Part shown: positions 26,074 to 35,921 of the stretch, in pieces
Layout: every line of letters starts with the position of its first letter
How positions within the stretch are numbered: position 1 is the stretch's first letter
DNA from: an uncultured Lachnospiraceae bacterium
GTDB lineage: Bacteria > Bacillota > Clostridia > Lachnospirales > Lachnospiraceae
Length of the DNA: 48,853 bases
Direction: 5' to 3'
Assembly (NCBI GenBank): GCA_949740535.1
Contig: CATJHO010000123.1
Location: 1 to 48,853 of the forward strand
The notes under the pieces: generated by a model
What the model was told of the DNA's origin: nothing
What the model saw: the letters and a program-made list of their open reading frames with translations, nothing else
Database searches by the model: none
Program-made: the position numbers and the translations under genes

Positions 26074-26081
26074 ATATCGGC
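26074..26081 (-). promoter_or_regulatory. SigD-like -10 element upstream of the FliD-like gene
   Basis: The minus strand reads GCCGATAT, which equals the -10 consensus of flagellar sigma-D/sigma-28 promoters, about 75 bases before the FliD-like start. The matching TAAA -35 at 15 bases is not there (TTTT instead), so this is weak. Confidence 0.25.
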
Positions 26082-26249
26082 AGAAATTTGGGAAAGAAAA
26101 CAAGAAAGGAAGAAAAGGATAGAGAATCTGCCGGGAAAGGCGCATAAAAATGAAAAAATTCCACACGCTACAACCAGATAAATGAACAATGCTGTTTGAT
26201 TAAGTTTGACTGGGCTTTAACAGCAATGGTGTAATGAAAGGAGATTTTT

Positions 26250-26687
26250 ATGCTTACAAGTGCGGATTTGGCGGTACTGAATGAGACGTACCGCAACAGC
26301 AAGATGGGTGTGGAGGCGATCAATGCCATTATCAGCAAGGTTTATGATGAAGATCTGGCCCTGGACCTAAACCGGCAGGCAGTGAAGTTTCTGGCCTTTG
26401 AGGATAAGGTGACAGAAAAAATCCGGGAGGCAGACAGGAGGCCGGAAGGGGATTCTGCGGTGGGAAAGGCTGTGCTTTGGACCTCTATTCAGGCGAATAC
26501 GCTTTTAAATACCAGTACCGAGCATGTGGCAGATTTGATGATTCAGGGAAATACCAAAGGAATTACAGATCTGATGAAAGCGGTGAAGGCCAATAAGGGA
26601 GCAAAAAAGGAGTACTGCGAGCTGGCAGAAGAGCTTATGGACTTTGAGGAAAAGAATATCGAGCAGTTAAAAAGCTATCTGGAGTAA
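26250..26687 (+). CDS. Small helical protein, possibly ferritin-like (DUF2383-type)
   Basis: The 145-residue protein is predicted almost wholly helical, with an acidic character and no cysteine except one near the C-terminus. It begins LTSADLAVLNETYRNSKMGVEAI, reminiscent of Lachnospiraceae proteins with a DUF2383/ferritin-like four-helix arrangement. The glutamates and aspartates needed for a di-iron site cannot be assigned, so metal binding is unproven. AAAGGAG (26237-26243) is an excellent ribosome binding site. It is divergent from the FliD-like gene across 250 bases. Confidence 0.6.
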   Translation: MLTSADLAVLNETYRNSKMGVEAINAIISKVYDEDLALDLNRQAVKFLAFEDKVTEKIREADRRPEGDSAVGKAVLWTSIQANTLLNTSTEHVADLMIQGNTKGITDLMKAVKANKGAKKEYCELAEELMDFEEKNIEQLKSYLE

Positions 26688-26743
26688 AAGTACCGGAAAA
26701 ATCAGGAAATTGTACTGTGAAAACAGAAAATTGTGCCGACCGC

Positions 26744-26772
26744 TGGAAAAATAATTCCTTTCATGCTATAAT
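26744..26772 (+). promoter_or_regulatory. Extended -10 promoter of the SHOCT membrane protein gene
   Basis: TGGAAA (26744-26749) and TATAAT (26767-26772) are 17 bases apart, and TGC directly before the -10 makes a perfect extended -10 TGCTATAAT. Confidence 0.78.
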
Positions 26773-26810
26773 TAAATATTATAACATATCCTTGTTCACT
26801 GAGGGTGTGA

Positions 26811-27728
26811 ATGCGGGGGGAAGATATGCAGTACTATTGGATATCTGTGTTGATCGGCAGTATTTTCGCGGCTGTTCTGGGGCTGATTCCGGCTTCCATT
26901 GCAAAGAGAAAGGGACGCAGCTTCGGATTATGGTGGTTTTACGGTTTCCTGTTTTTTCTTTTGTCCATGATACACGTAATGCTGATTGCTGATTACAGTA
27001 CGCATGGAAAGAATAATACAGATACGGCGGATCCGGGACAGGGAAGGATGCCTGCGGCAGCTGCCGGTATTTTCTTTGTAATTCTGGCCCTGTACCACAG
27101 CTACTGGATTTTTTGGGTGTATTACTATGCCTCCTTTATTCTGCCTGCTGATGTGGGATATGTGGCGGTTCTCTTTGTACTTTCCATATTCCTGTTTGTG
27201 GGAAGGAAGAATCTGATAACGCTGCTGGTTTTTATTTTTTATGGCCTTTATGTTCTTCTTACCGGGAGGTTTACCGGGCTGCTGGAGCTTTTGGGGATTC
27301 TTCTTCTGGCAGGACTGCTTACGGTAAATATCCTGCCTTCCTTGAGGGCAAAGGCACCTGGATTAACGAAAAAACTCTGGTTTTTTCCAGGTGTTCTCCA
27401 CCTGTCCGGCTATGTTTTGAGGCTGGTCGTTCCAGCAGTGGACGGGTATAGCCTGACATTCAATTGGCAGGTTGGTTTGATCCAGATGGCACAGGCCGCC
27501 GGATATCTGATGATGGGTCTCTGGCTTCTGGAAGCGCACGGGGCGCGGGCTGCGGAGCCTTCATCCGTGGTTATTTACACCGACAGCAGTGAGGAAAGTG
27601 TATCCGATTTGCCAAATGAGGATAGATCGATAGAAGATGCCTTAAAATCCTATCGGTCTTTGGTGGATTCCGGCCTTATGACAGAAGCGGAGTTCCGTGA
27701 AAAAAAGCGTCAGCTGCTGGATGGCTGA
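26811..27728 (+). CDS. Multi-spanning membrane protein with C-terminal SHOCT domain
   Basis: The product (305 residues from ATG 26811, preceded by GAGGG; or 300 from ATG 26826) begins with a membrane segment and the common motif IPASIAKRKGRSFGLWWFYG. About seven further hydrophobic segments run to residue 245. After a Ser/Glu linker comes a SHOCT motif, EDALKSYRSLVDSGLMTEAE ending in KKRQLLDG, a short oligomerisation or binding module at protein ends. The function is unknown. It is probably a single-gene unit with its own promoter. Confidence 0.7.
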   Translation: MRGEDMQYYWISVLIGSIFAAVLGLIPASIAKRKGRSFGLWWFYGFLFFLLSMIHVMLIADYSTHGKNNTDTADPGQGRMPAAAAGIFFVILALYHSYWIFWVYYYASFILPADVGYVAVLFVLSIFLFVGRKNLITLLVFIFYGLYVLLTGRFTGLLELLGILLLAGLLTVNILPSLRAKAPGLTKKLWFFPGVLHLSGYVLRLVVPAVDGYSLTFNWQVGLIQMAQAAGYLMMGLWLLEAHGARAAEPSSVVIYTDSSEESVSDLPNEDRSIEDALKSYRSLVDSGLMTEAEFREKKRQLLDG

Positions 27729-27773
27729 AAGGGCTGCCATGGGAATAAAATTTTGTATTTTTTGAAAAAACAC

Positions 27774-27803
27774 TTGCATTTCCTGGACAGACATGTATAT
27801 AAT
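27774..27803 (+). promoter_or_regulatory. gdhA promoter with inverted repeat around the -10 box
   Basis: TTGCAT (27774-27779) and TATAAT (27798-27803) are 18 bases apart. CAGACA (27788-27793) and TGTCTG (27806-27811) form an inverted repeat bracketing the -10 box, a natural place for a repressor. Confidence 0.65.
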
Positions 27804-27829
27804 AGTGTCTGACAAGGGCGTCAAAAAAG

Positions 27830-27866
27830 AGCGTGTGACCCAAGTCATACGCTTTGCTGTTTTTTG
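27830..27866 (+). terminator. Attenuator-like hairpin in the gdhA leader
   Basis: AGCGTGTGAC (27830-27839) pairs with GTCATACGCT (27844-27853), ten pairs with one G-U and a CCAA loop, followed by TTGCTGTTTTTTG. It lies about 20 bases after the expected start point and about 100 bases ahead of gdhA. It can act as a conditional terminator, or end a separate small RNA. Confidence 0.65.
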
Positions 27867-27874
27867 TACGCTTT

Positions 27875-27924
27875 TTTTGTTTCATAAAAAGGAAGATACA
27901 GGAAAATATTTTTGTGAAACAAAA
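27875..27924 (+). repeat. Long inverted repeat in the gdhA leader
   Basis: TTTTGTTTCATAAAAA (27875-27890) pairs with TTTTTGTGAAACAAAA (27909-27924), 16 pairs with one G-U, around an 18-base loop. It ends about 40 bases before the gdhA start codon. It may be an operator or a second leader hairpin. Confidence 0.75.
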
Positions 27925-27942
27925 CGGTTTTATCCAATTTAA

Positions 27943-29301
<1,359 letters not shown>

Positions 29302-29411
29302 ACCGGTACTGCGGCAGGCTTGGAGCCGTCAGGCCAGACAGCAGTGCCCAAAGAGAGTGTATCTGGGCTTTGCCTGAAGGGCTGAGATAAATTTTATATA
29401 AAAAAAGATAT

Positions 29412-29456
29412 CCCGAAAGATATAGATTTAGAATCTGTATCTTTCGGGTGTTTTTG
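29412..29456 (+). terminator. Intrinsic terminator of gdhA
   Basis: The 17-base arm 29412-29428 pairs with 29432-29448 (CCCGAAAGATA.../...TATCTTTCGGG) with one G-U and a TAG loop, followed by TGTTTTTG. Confidence 0.92.
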
Positions 29457-29614
29457 TATCGGAGCTGGTCCGCTTATTACGGAAGATGCCTGAAAACTGC
29501 ATAATCTGCGGTATCTCATTTTTCGGCATACGTTTGATTTTGCCGCTTGATGGTTTTGGAAAGGATACAGCCACAGTCTCTTTAAATATATAATTCCGAA
29601 AAGGGAAAATCCTA

Positions 29615-29643
29615 TTGAGGGAAAAAATATTTTATGCTATTCT
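29615..29643 (+). promoter_or_regulatory. Promoter of the D-2-hydroxyacid dehydrogenase gene
   Basis: TTGAGG (29615-29620) and TATTCT (29638-29643) are 17 bases apart with TGC giving an extended -10. Nothing recognisable lies between this and the gdhA terminator. Confidence 0.65.
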
Positions 29644-29711
29644 AAAAAATAAAGGGCCTGCATGGAGCTCTGTTATCGGCAGAGAAAAGAGGAGCGAAGG
29701 GAGAAATTGAT

Positions 29712-30683
29712 ATGAAAATCGTAATCTTGGACGGTTATACAGAAAACCCCGGTGATTTGAGCTGGGAAGGATTTGAGCGCCTGGGGGAACTGACGGTTTA
29801 TGACCGGACGCCGGTGGGAGAGGAAGCAGAAATACAAACGCGTATCGGGGATGCAGAAATTGTCATCACCAATAAGACGCCCCTTACAAGAGGCACCATA
29901 GAAGCCTGTCCGCAGATCCGCTATATCGGCGCTCTGTCCACAGGTTACAATGTGATTGATATTGAGGCAGCCAGGGAGCGGGGGATTCCCGTGAGCAATA
30001 TTCCCGGCTATGCCACAGAAGCGGCGGCCCAGCTTACCTTTGCTCTGCTTCTGGATATCTGCCAGCACGCCGCCCATCACAGCCAGGCAGTCCATGAGGG
30101 CCGCTGGAGCGCCTGCCCGGATTTCTGCTTCTGGGATTATCCGCTTCTTGAGCTGGCCCAAAAGACGTTTGGTATCATCGGTTTTGGAAGTATCGGACAG
30201 GCGGCGGGCAGACTGGCCAATGCCTTTGGTATGAAGGTGCTGGCGTATGCGCCTCACAGGAAACCGGAGCTGGAGTCAGAGATGTGCCGTTATGGAGAAC
30301 TGGAGGAGATTCTGGCAGAGGCAGATATTATTTCGCTTCACTGCCCGCTGTTTCCTTCCACAGAAGGGATGATCAACAGAGAAACCATTGCCCGGATGAA
30401 GGACGGCGTGATTCTTTTGAATACAGGCCGGGGCCCGTTAATCGTGGAGCAGGATCTGGCTGACGCGCTGAACAGCGGCAAAGTGTATGCTGCCGGACTG
30501 GATGTGGTGTCCGTAGAACCCATCCGGGAGGATAATCCGCTTTTGAAAGCCAGAAACTGTCTGATTACACCCCACATTGCCTGGGCGTCAAAGGAGAGCC
30601 GCCAGAGGCTGATGGATATGGCGGTGGGGAATCTTGAGGCATTTCTGGCGGGAAAACCGGTAAATGTTGTGAATGAAAAATAG
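29712..30683 (+). CDS. D-2-hydroxyacid dehydrogenase (hydroxypyruvate reductase-like)
   Basis: The 323-residue protein has the NAD-binding motif GFGSIGQAAG near residue 158, and the catalytic triad of the family: Arg in LNTGRGPLIVEQDL, Glu within VVSVEPIREDNPLL, and His in ITPHIAWAS. The closest known group by overall pattern is glycerate/hydroxypyruvate reductase-like dehydrogenases; the actual 2-keto acid is not determinable. It stands alone behind its own promoter. Confidence 0.88.
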   Translation: MKIVILDGYTENPGDLSWEGFERLGELTVYDRTPVGEEAEIQTRIGDAEIVITNKTPLTRGTIEACPQIRYIGALSTGYNVIDIEAARERGIPVSNIPGYATEAAAQLTFALLLDICQHAAHHSQAVHEGRWSACPDFCFWDYPLLELAQKTFGIIGFGSIGQAAGRLANAFGMKVLAYAPHRKPELESEMCRYGELEEILAEADIISLHCPLFPSTEGMINRETIARMKDGVILLNTGRGPLIVEQDLADALNSGKVYAAGLDVVSVEPIREDNPLLKARNCLITPHIAWASKESRQRLMDMAVGNLEAFLAGKPVNVVNEK

Positions 30684-30730
30684 AGAACTATAAAAATATG
30701 CCATTTATGGTGAAGATTTTTTCTTTCGTC

Positions 30731-30739
30731 TGTTATAAT
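30731..30739 (+). promoter_or_regulatory. Extended -10 promoter of the DUF262 operon
   Basis: TGTTATAAT (30731-30739) is a perfect extended -10. The -35 at 17 bases (TGAAGA, 30711-30716) is poor. Transcription would begin near 30746 and enter a structured leader. Confidence 0.6.
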
Positions 30740-30742
30740 ATG

Positions 30743-30804
30743 ATACCATCCCTCAGAAGGAGACATGCGCACTCCTGCCAGGAGATGGTATTTGTTATTT
30801 AACA
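30743..30804 (+). promoter_or_regulatory. Structured leader with alternative hairpins before the DUF262 operon
   Basis: ATACCATC (30743-30750) pairs with GATGGTAT (30784-30791). Inside, CTCCT (30772-30776) can pair either with AGGAG at 30758-30762 or with AGGAG at 30780-30784 (loop GCC), which exclude each other. A further TTTGTT/AACAAA hairpin follows before the ribosome binding site. Confidence 0.45.
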
Positions 30805-30826
30805 AAAAACCACAGGAGGAAGGAGT

Positions 30827-32542
30827 ATGAAGCAGTCTCAGGAACTGACAGCTGTCAGAAAGCCGTCCGCAGGAGGGGCGTATCGGGGACAGAAGCTGGA
30901 GGAGCGATGGAATTCTTTTTTGGAGACGCTGGATCCGGAAGAGGAGTTTGACAAAGATTTAAAAATGTATCTGGAAGCCCTGCGGGATGTTTCGGATATT
31001 ACAAAAGAAACCATTGAGGGCGAAGGGGCAGCAGACATAATCTGTGAAAAGCTGAAGACGATTACAGTATTCATTGAGAAGTACAAGGATACGTATTATG
31101 AGATTGGACGAATAAAAGGGTTCAGAGCGGAGGAACCGGAGGGGCTTAGAGGCCGGGATTATTACAATTATATTGCGGATCAGAAGATGAAGGCGGCTGT
31201 ATATCGGGTCAGGTATCTGAATTTTATGGAAGAGGCTTTCCGGGAGCAGCGGGATCCGGTCTATATAAAATATATGCTGTTTCACAATCTCCTGCGGGAA
31301 ATCCGCTATATGGGGGCGGCGTATCAGTATTTGTGGCATTGGGAACAGAAGAGAGAAACACTGTACCGATGTAATATAAGCACAAAAGAAAGGGGAGAGA
31401 AAACAGGCGTTCCAAAGACAAGGCAGGAATTCTTTGAAACCATGTTTTCAGACGTTGTAAGCCACATGAACGCGCCCGGCCCGGCCTTACGTTCCTACTC
31501 GGAAAATCCTTTTTTAGACATCTATAAGTATCTGCTTTTAAGGGAAGAAACAGGAGGCAGCTGGGAAAAGCAGAATACAAATCCCCATCTGGTTATAAGG
31601 AGCCGCTTCTTTGAAAATAAAACGTCGGTGATCTTTGAAATTGTGAAAGAAGCCTATGTAAATACAATTTTTGCGCCGGAACGCTCAGAGCCCTGTACCT
31701 TTGATGCATACGCACAGGCTGCATGGGCGGAAAATACCTGGAATCTTGCGTATACGGTGGAGGTGTTTCCACAAAAGCTTCGGGGGGAGAAAAATGAAAA
31801 GGGAACCATAAAACGCATGAAAAATGATTACTTTCCTCAGTATTTAAGTTCCTGGGACACTTCGGGGCGTTCGTGGCAGCTGAGCAGGACAACCGTTGCC
31901 GACGACAAAGAGGTCATAGCATACGGCCCTTTTTACAAAAGAACGGTTGAATTAAACAATGAAAACGTGGTAGAGCCCTTTGAAAGCTATGAGGCGGGTA
32001 CCCGCTTCCGGATGGAGCTTACGAAAGAGGATGTGATTTACTTTCTCTTAAAAACAGGAGAATGTTTTAGAAAGCAAGAGCCTGAAAACCGCTCTGCTGC
32101 CGGGGATATGGCAGAGCGGATGGCCGCGTCGCTGGAACTGTGCCATGGATGGAAAGACCAGCTGGAACGGGCGTATTCAGAAAAAAACAGCCGATGCCAG
32201 ATAGAAATGGAGCCGGAGACGTCGGATAAGATATGGAAGAAAGATGCTTTTTTTAAAGTGGAGATAGACAGAGAGAAACTGCCCCCGGAAGATGCGGATG
32301 GTTTAGATTTGGCTGATATCGGAAGAAAGATACAAAAAGAAATAGAAAAAGAAGTGAAGACAGTCCTGGAAGAGAGGTACCGGCGGATTCTAAGAGAGGA
32401 TCATCCGATCTGTGATTTTATTCTGTCTACCGTGAAGCGGCCGGAAGATTTTGACATCGTGGAGCAGTATGAGGAATATTTGGAAAAGGAAGACAGAGAG
32501 CTCAAGGCGCTTAAGTATTATCTGTTTAAGGAGCAGAGATGA
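30827..32542 (+). CDS. Unrecognised 571-residue protein, first gene of the DUF262 operon
   Basis: I do not recognise this protein. It is charged, cytoplasmic and largely helical in its first 200 residues (for example YIKYMLFHNLLREIRYMGAA). The middle part (about 200-390) has mixed strands and includes PHLVIRSRFFENKTSVIFEI and FDAYAQAAWAENTWNL. The last 100 residues are again helical and Glu/Lys-rich. No nuclease, ATPase or transmembrane motif is visible. AGGAGG (30814-30819) precedes ATG by 7 bases. It overlaps the next gene by 4 bases (ATGA), so it is translationally coupled to the first DUF262 protein and probably works with it. Confidence 0.75.
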   Translation: MKQSQELTAVRKPSAGGAYRGQKLEERWNSFLETLDPEEEFDKDLKMYLEALRDVSDITKETIEGEGAADIICEKLKTITVFIEKYKDTYYEIGRIKGFRAEEPEGLRGRDYYNYIADQKMKAAVYRVRYLNFMEEAFREQRDPVYIKYMLFHNLLREIRYMGAAYQYLWHWEQKRETLYRCNISTKERGEKTGVPKTRQEFFETMFSDVVSHMNAPGPALRSYSENPFLDIYKYLLLREETGGSWEKQNTNPHLVIRSRFFENKTSVIFEIVKEAYVNTIFAPERSEPCTFDAYAQAAWAENTWNLAYTVEVFPQKLRGEKNEKGTIKRMKNDYFPQYLSSWDTSGRSWQLSRTTVADDKEVIAYGPFYKRTVELNNENVVEPFESYEAGTRFRMELTKEDVIYFLLKTGECFRKQEPENRSAAGDMAERMAASLELCHGWKDQLERAYSEKNSRCQIEMEPETSDKIWKKDAFFKVEIDREKLPPEDADGLDLADIGRKIQKEIEKEVKTVLEERYRRILREDHPICDFILSTVKRPEDFDIVEQYEEYLEKEDRELKALKYYLFKEQR

Positions 32543-33825
32543 AGAAATGTTCAAAACCGATGATCCAGAGACTTACGCTGGGTGAGTTCCTGGAAAAGCA
32601 TCGTGGCAGATGCATAAGCATTCCTTTGTTTCAGAGGAATTATAAATGGGATCACAAAACCGTCCAAAAATTCCTGGAGGATATACGCAGAGCAAAGCAG
32701 GCAGGAAAAAAAGCTTATATGATAGGGATGATGACCCTGTATGTGGAAAAAGAGAACGGCGCTGTACAGGTGATAGACGGACAGCAGCGTCTCATAACCC
32801 TGGCTTTGGCGGCCAGAGCGTTTGTGTGTTATGACGGGAGATTTCCCCTCCTTCAGTTTGAGAGAGATACGGATCAAAAAGAGAGGGAAAGCTTTCTGTG
32901 CAGAGAAAAAGAGAGCGGCGGTGTGGACGTGAAACATATGAAGGCCGTTCTGAAACTTCTGCGGGAAATGCCAGGGGCGGAATCCGGAGAGGGGGAAGCT
33001 CTTTTTTCCTGGATGAGCGGGCATGTTGAAATGGTATGCCGATATACGGAAAAGGAACCTCTGCAGGAATTTCTGTGTCTGAATGAGAAGAAGATTCCTT
33101 TTGGCAATGCAGATTATGACAGAGCGTATCTGTCCAGGCATTTTGCAGAGATACAGGGAGAAATCAGGCCGGAAAATGTGATTGAGAAGCATAAAGAGAT
33201 ACAAAACTATCTCTATAAAAAAGAAACGGAAGATATCTTTTGTCTGGCGGCGAAAAGAGACAGAGACGGCAGATATACGGACAATCGAATGGATCTGCTT
33301 TTTGCGAAAGAGAAGGGCGGCATGCAGTCTGTCTATGAGGCGGCAGAGGCCATGGAGGAAGAAGAGCGCATGGAAACATACAGAAGGCGTTTTACATATC
33401 TTGAGAACTGCTGCCGGGTGTTTGAGGCTTTATCCGGGCAGTTGAAGTTAAATGTCAATAGTTACCATGCAGTCAGAGCGTTGTACACATGGGTGGATCC
33501 CGGATTTGATTTTTTTCAACTGATTGACTGGGAACCCATGGACGGGACGGCTTTTGAGAAAAACCTGTATCAAGAGTTTCAGCGCCGGGAATCTGAAAAT
33601 GTATTTATGCAGAGCCAGCTCTTTGAGGAGCTGCAGGAACAGATAGATAAGAAGCTGGGGGAAACAGCAGCATTGAAACATTATAAAGAGGGCGGATACC
33701 AGGAAAGTGTAAAGCAGCCTTCTAAGGATGTGCTGGATTTTTTTGAACAGAAAGTGAGAGAGGCGGAAATGCTGCTGGCAATGGGGAAAAATTTTGGCAC
33801 AAGCGGGGAGACGGATGAAAGATGA
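32539..33825 (+). CDS. DUF262 domain protein A (428 residues)
   Basis: The N-terminus has the two diagnostic DUF262 motifs: IPLFQRNYKW at residues 28-37 and DGQQRLITL at 80-88. DUF262 is a ParB/sulfiredoxin-like fold with nucleotide-dependent activity, known from GmrS and related restriction proteins. The rest (about 100-428) is helical and charged. The DUF1524 HNH nuclease domain that often follows is not visible. It starts on the stop codon of the preceding gene and overlaps the next by 4 bases. A role in defence or nucleic-acid binding is inferred from the family only. Confidence 0.82.
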   Translation: MKKCSKPMIQRLTLGEFLEKHRGRCISIPLFQRNYKWDHKTVQKFLEDIRRAKQAGKKAYMIGMMTLYVEKENGAVQVIDGQQRLITLALAARAFVCYDGRFPLLQFERDTDQKERESFLCREKESGGVDVKHMKAVLKLLREMPGAESGEGEALFSWMSGHVEMVCRYTEKEPLQEFLCLNEKKIPFGNADYDRAYLSRHFAEIQGEIRPENVIEKHKEIQNYLYKKETEDIFCLAAKRDRDGRYTDNRMDLLFAKEKGGMQSVYEAAEAMEEEERMETYRRRFTYLENCCRVFEALSGQLKLNVNSYHAVRALYTWVDPGFDFFQLIDWEPMDGTAFEKNLYQEFQRRESENVFMQSQLFEELQEQIDKKLGETAALKHYKEGGYQESVKQPSKDVLDFFEQKVREAEMLLAMGKNFGTSGETDER

Positions 33826-35921
33826 AGGGCACGAAGAAGTCCTTTGGCGGAATTTTGAGATCTGAGGAGATAAGAAGGATCCGGATACCGGCCATACAGA
33901 GAGAATATACACTGGGAAGCAGCGAAGAAAGAGTATCAGCGCTTCTGTGGGACATATCAAGGAAATACAGTCTGAGCAGTCTGGATGAGGCGCAGCTTAA
34001 GAGGGATTATGGAGAGGGTGATTCTTTCAAAATTGCGTCGTACTATTTGAAGCGGGGAAGATTCTGGCCGAAACTGGAAGGTCTTAACGAAGCTCTAAGG
34101 GATGAATATGAAACCTGGTGGTTTCGGGAACTGTTTGATACGGTTCTGGAAGAACCCATGGATTCCATAGGTCCGTCTCACTGGAGGGGATGTGAGAAAA
34201 AAGTCTGTCTGGATAACTGCTTAAACAGGCTTGGAAGCTCAAAGCTGCGGCTTGACAGTGAGGATTTTCAGAGCGTAAAAAACGGATCGTTTTTTCGGGG
34301 AGGGAAAGAAGAATTTTCATTGGGTGCAGTGCTGGGATGGCTGGACGAGGGAACCTTTTATCTGTATGACGGCCAGCAGAGAATGGTGACACTGGTGTAT
34401 CTGTGCGCCTGGATCCTGAATCAGGAGACAGAGAATAAGAACAGAGAGACGTATATAAAACTGCTTGGAAAAGTCGAATTTGCGGATCGAAAAGAGGCGG
34501 ATAGAATTCTTCAGAAACTGCTGGAAGCGCGGCAGCCGGTAGAGCTGGAGGAGCTGGAGCCTTTTATTGCAGACCACACGACCTGGTCCATTGTGGAACT
34601 GTTGAAAACCTATGCGGCTTACGAGAACGGATATACGAAAAAGATTCTCTCATGCAGCGTTGAATATCTGTGGGAACAGGTGATGTTCGATTTTGTACTT
34701 GTGGATGGATTTTCAGCGGCAGAGCAGCTGTATCTGGATTTGAATTCAAAAAACATACCTTTGACTATGTACGAGAATTACAAGGCGGAACTGGTGTACC
34801 GTTTAAGCCAGTATCACAGAGAAGAATTTGACAGAAACTGGAAAACTCAGTTAGACAATTCCTATCTGGACTGCTGCTATTGGGGAGAGGACTGGGATGA
34901 GAAGGAAGCGGGAGAGGCGGAGAAGCGGGAGATTGGTATTATACACTGGTGCTTTAAGATGGCATGTATGGAATATGGGATCCGGATAGGGAATATCAGC
35001 GATGCAGCTGCCAGACTGGCATGGATGGAAAATGAGAAAGCGGAGGCTCCGGTGAAGCTTGCAGGCCGCCTGTTAAGTGACACTGTTTTTTCAAAAAAAG
35101 AGAATTTGGTAAATAAAACAGGTTTCAGTATCCTGGAGACGGACACAGAGCGTTTTGGAGAAGCGGAATTTGCTTTGTGGCATGAAATACGATGCCGGCA
35201 GGGGCTGGCCGGCGCTCATCCATACAGATTTGAAAAGGCCGGCCAGACTTTGCGTATATACAACCTGAGCCCGGAAGAAGTCAGAGAATATGCAGAATAT
35301 ATCATCTGGCTTGCATGGAACAGAGAAGGCAGAGACAGCAGTTCAGATTCGGACAGGTTTCAATTTCTGCTAAAGAAATTTCATGCTTATTGGGAGGAAG
35401 GATATCTGCCGGTGGATTTGGAACTGACAGAGCAGGAGAATTATTTTTCAGAAGGATATCTGCAGAGAAAGCCGGAAGAGCTTACGTGGATCGAATATCT
35501 GTATACAGTAAAGCTGATTGAAATGCTGGATATCACTGCTTATGAGAGAATCAAAGACTGGGAAAAGGAAGAATATAAAAACCGCCGGGAATTTAAATGG
35601 AAAGAGAAGAGAGAGGCGGAAGAAAGGTATGGCCGGGATTATTTCCTGTGGTTATATGCAAGAGAGAAGAGAAAAAAATGGAATCAGGAAAAAAAGAAAG
35701 CGATTCGTGTAACGATACAGAGTGATGATACAGAAAGGGCTGTTTTGAAAGAGGTTTCGGATGAACGGCTGCAGATGATGTATCTTTTTGCGGATTACAA
35801 AGCAGATATATGGATCGATTATTCACAATATCCGGAGGCGGACGCCGTCATTCGTCAGTTTGTTTTAAGTAATCCCCAAACAGCGGCTGCCAGGAGGTTT
35901 ATGGAGGGGAAAGACCTATGA
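33822..35921 (+). CDS. DUF262 domain protein B (699 residues)
   Basis: A second, different DUF262 protein. RIPAIQREYTLG at 21-32 matches the first motif but has Leu where Trp is usual. After an insertion of about 150 residues comes DGQQRMVTL at 183-191, and later LYLDLNSKNIPLTMYENYKA, which matches the conserved N-S-x-G-x-x-L region of the family. The C-terminal 200 residues are rich in Lys, Arg and Glu (EKREAEERYGRDYFLWLYAR). No HNH or other nuclease motif is seen. It overlaps its neighbours by 4 bases on both sides. It is probably a partner, not a copy, of protein A. Confidence 0.8.
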   Translation: MKGTKKSFGGILRSEEIRRIRIPAIQREYTLGSSEERVSALLWDISRKYSLSSLDEAQLKRDYGEGDSFKIASYYLKRGRFWPKLEGLNEALRDEYETWWFRELFDTVLEEPMDSIGPSHWRGCEKKVCLDNCLNRLGSSKLRLDSEDFQSVKNGSFFRGGKEEFSLGAVLGWLDEGTFYLYDGQQRMVTLVYLCAWILNQETENKNRETYIKLLGKVEFADRKEADRILQKLLEARQPVELEELEPFIADHTTWSIVELLKTYAAYENGYTKKILSCSVEYLWEQVMFDFVLVDGFSAAEQLYLDLNSKNIPLTMYENYKAELVYRLSQYHREEFDRNWKTQLDNSYLDCCYWGEDWDEKEAGEAEKREIGIIHWCFKMACMEYGIRIGNISDAAARLAWMENEKAEAPVKLAGRLLSDTVFSKKENLVNKTGFSILETDTERFGEAEFALWHEIRCRQGLAGAHPYRFEKAGQTLRIYNLSPEEVREYAEYIIWLAWNREGRDSSSDSDRFQFLLKKFHAYWEEGYLPVDLELTEQENYFSEGYLQRKPEELTWIEYLYTVKLIEMLDITAYERIKDWEKEEYKNRREFKWKEKREAEERYGRDYFLWLYAREKRKKWNQEKKKAIRVTIQSDDTERAVLKEVSDERLQMMYLFADYKADIWIDYSQYPEADAVIRQFVLSNPQTAAARRFMEGKDL

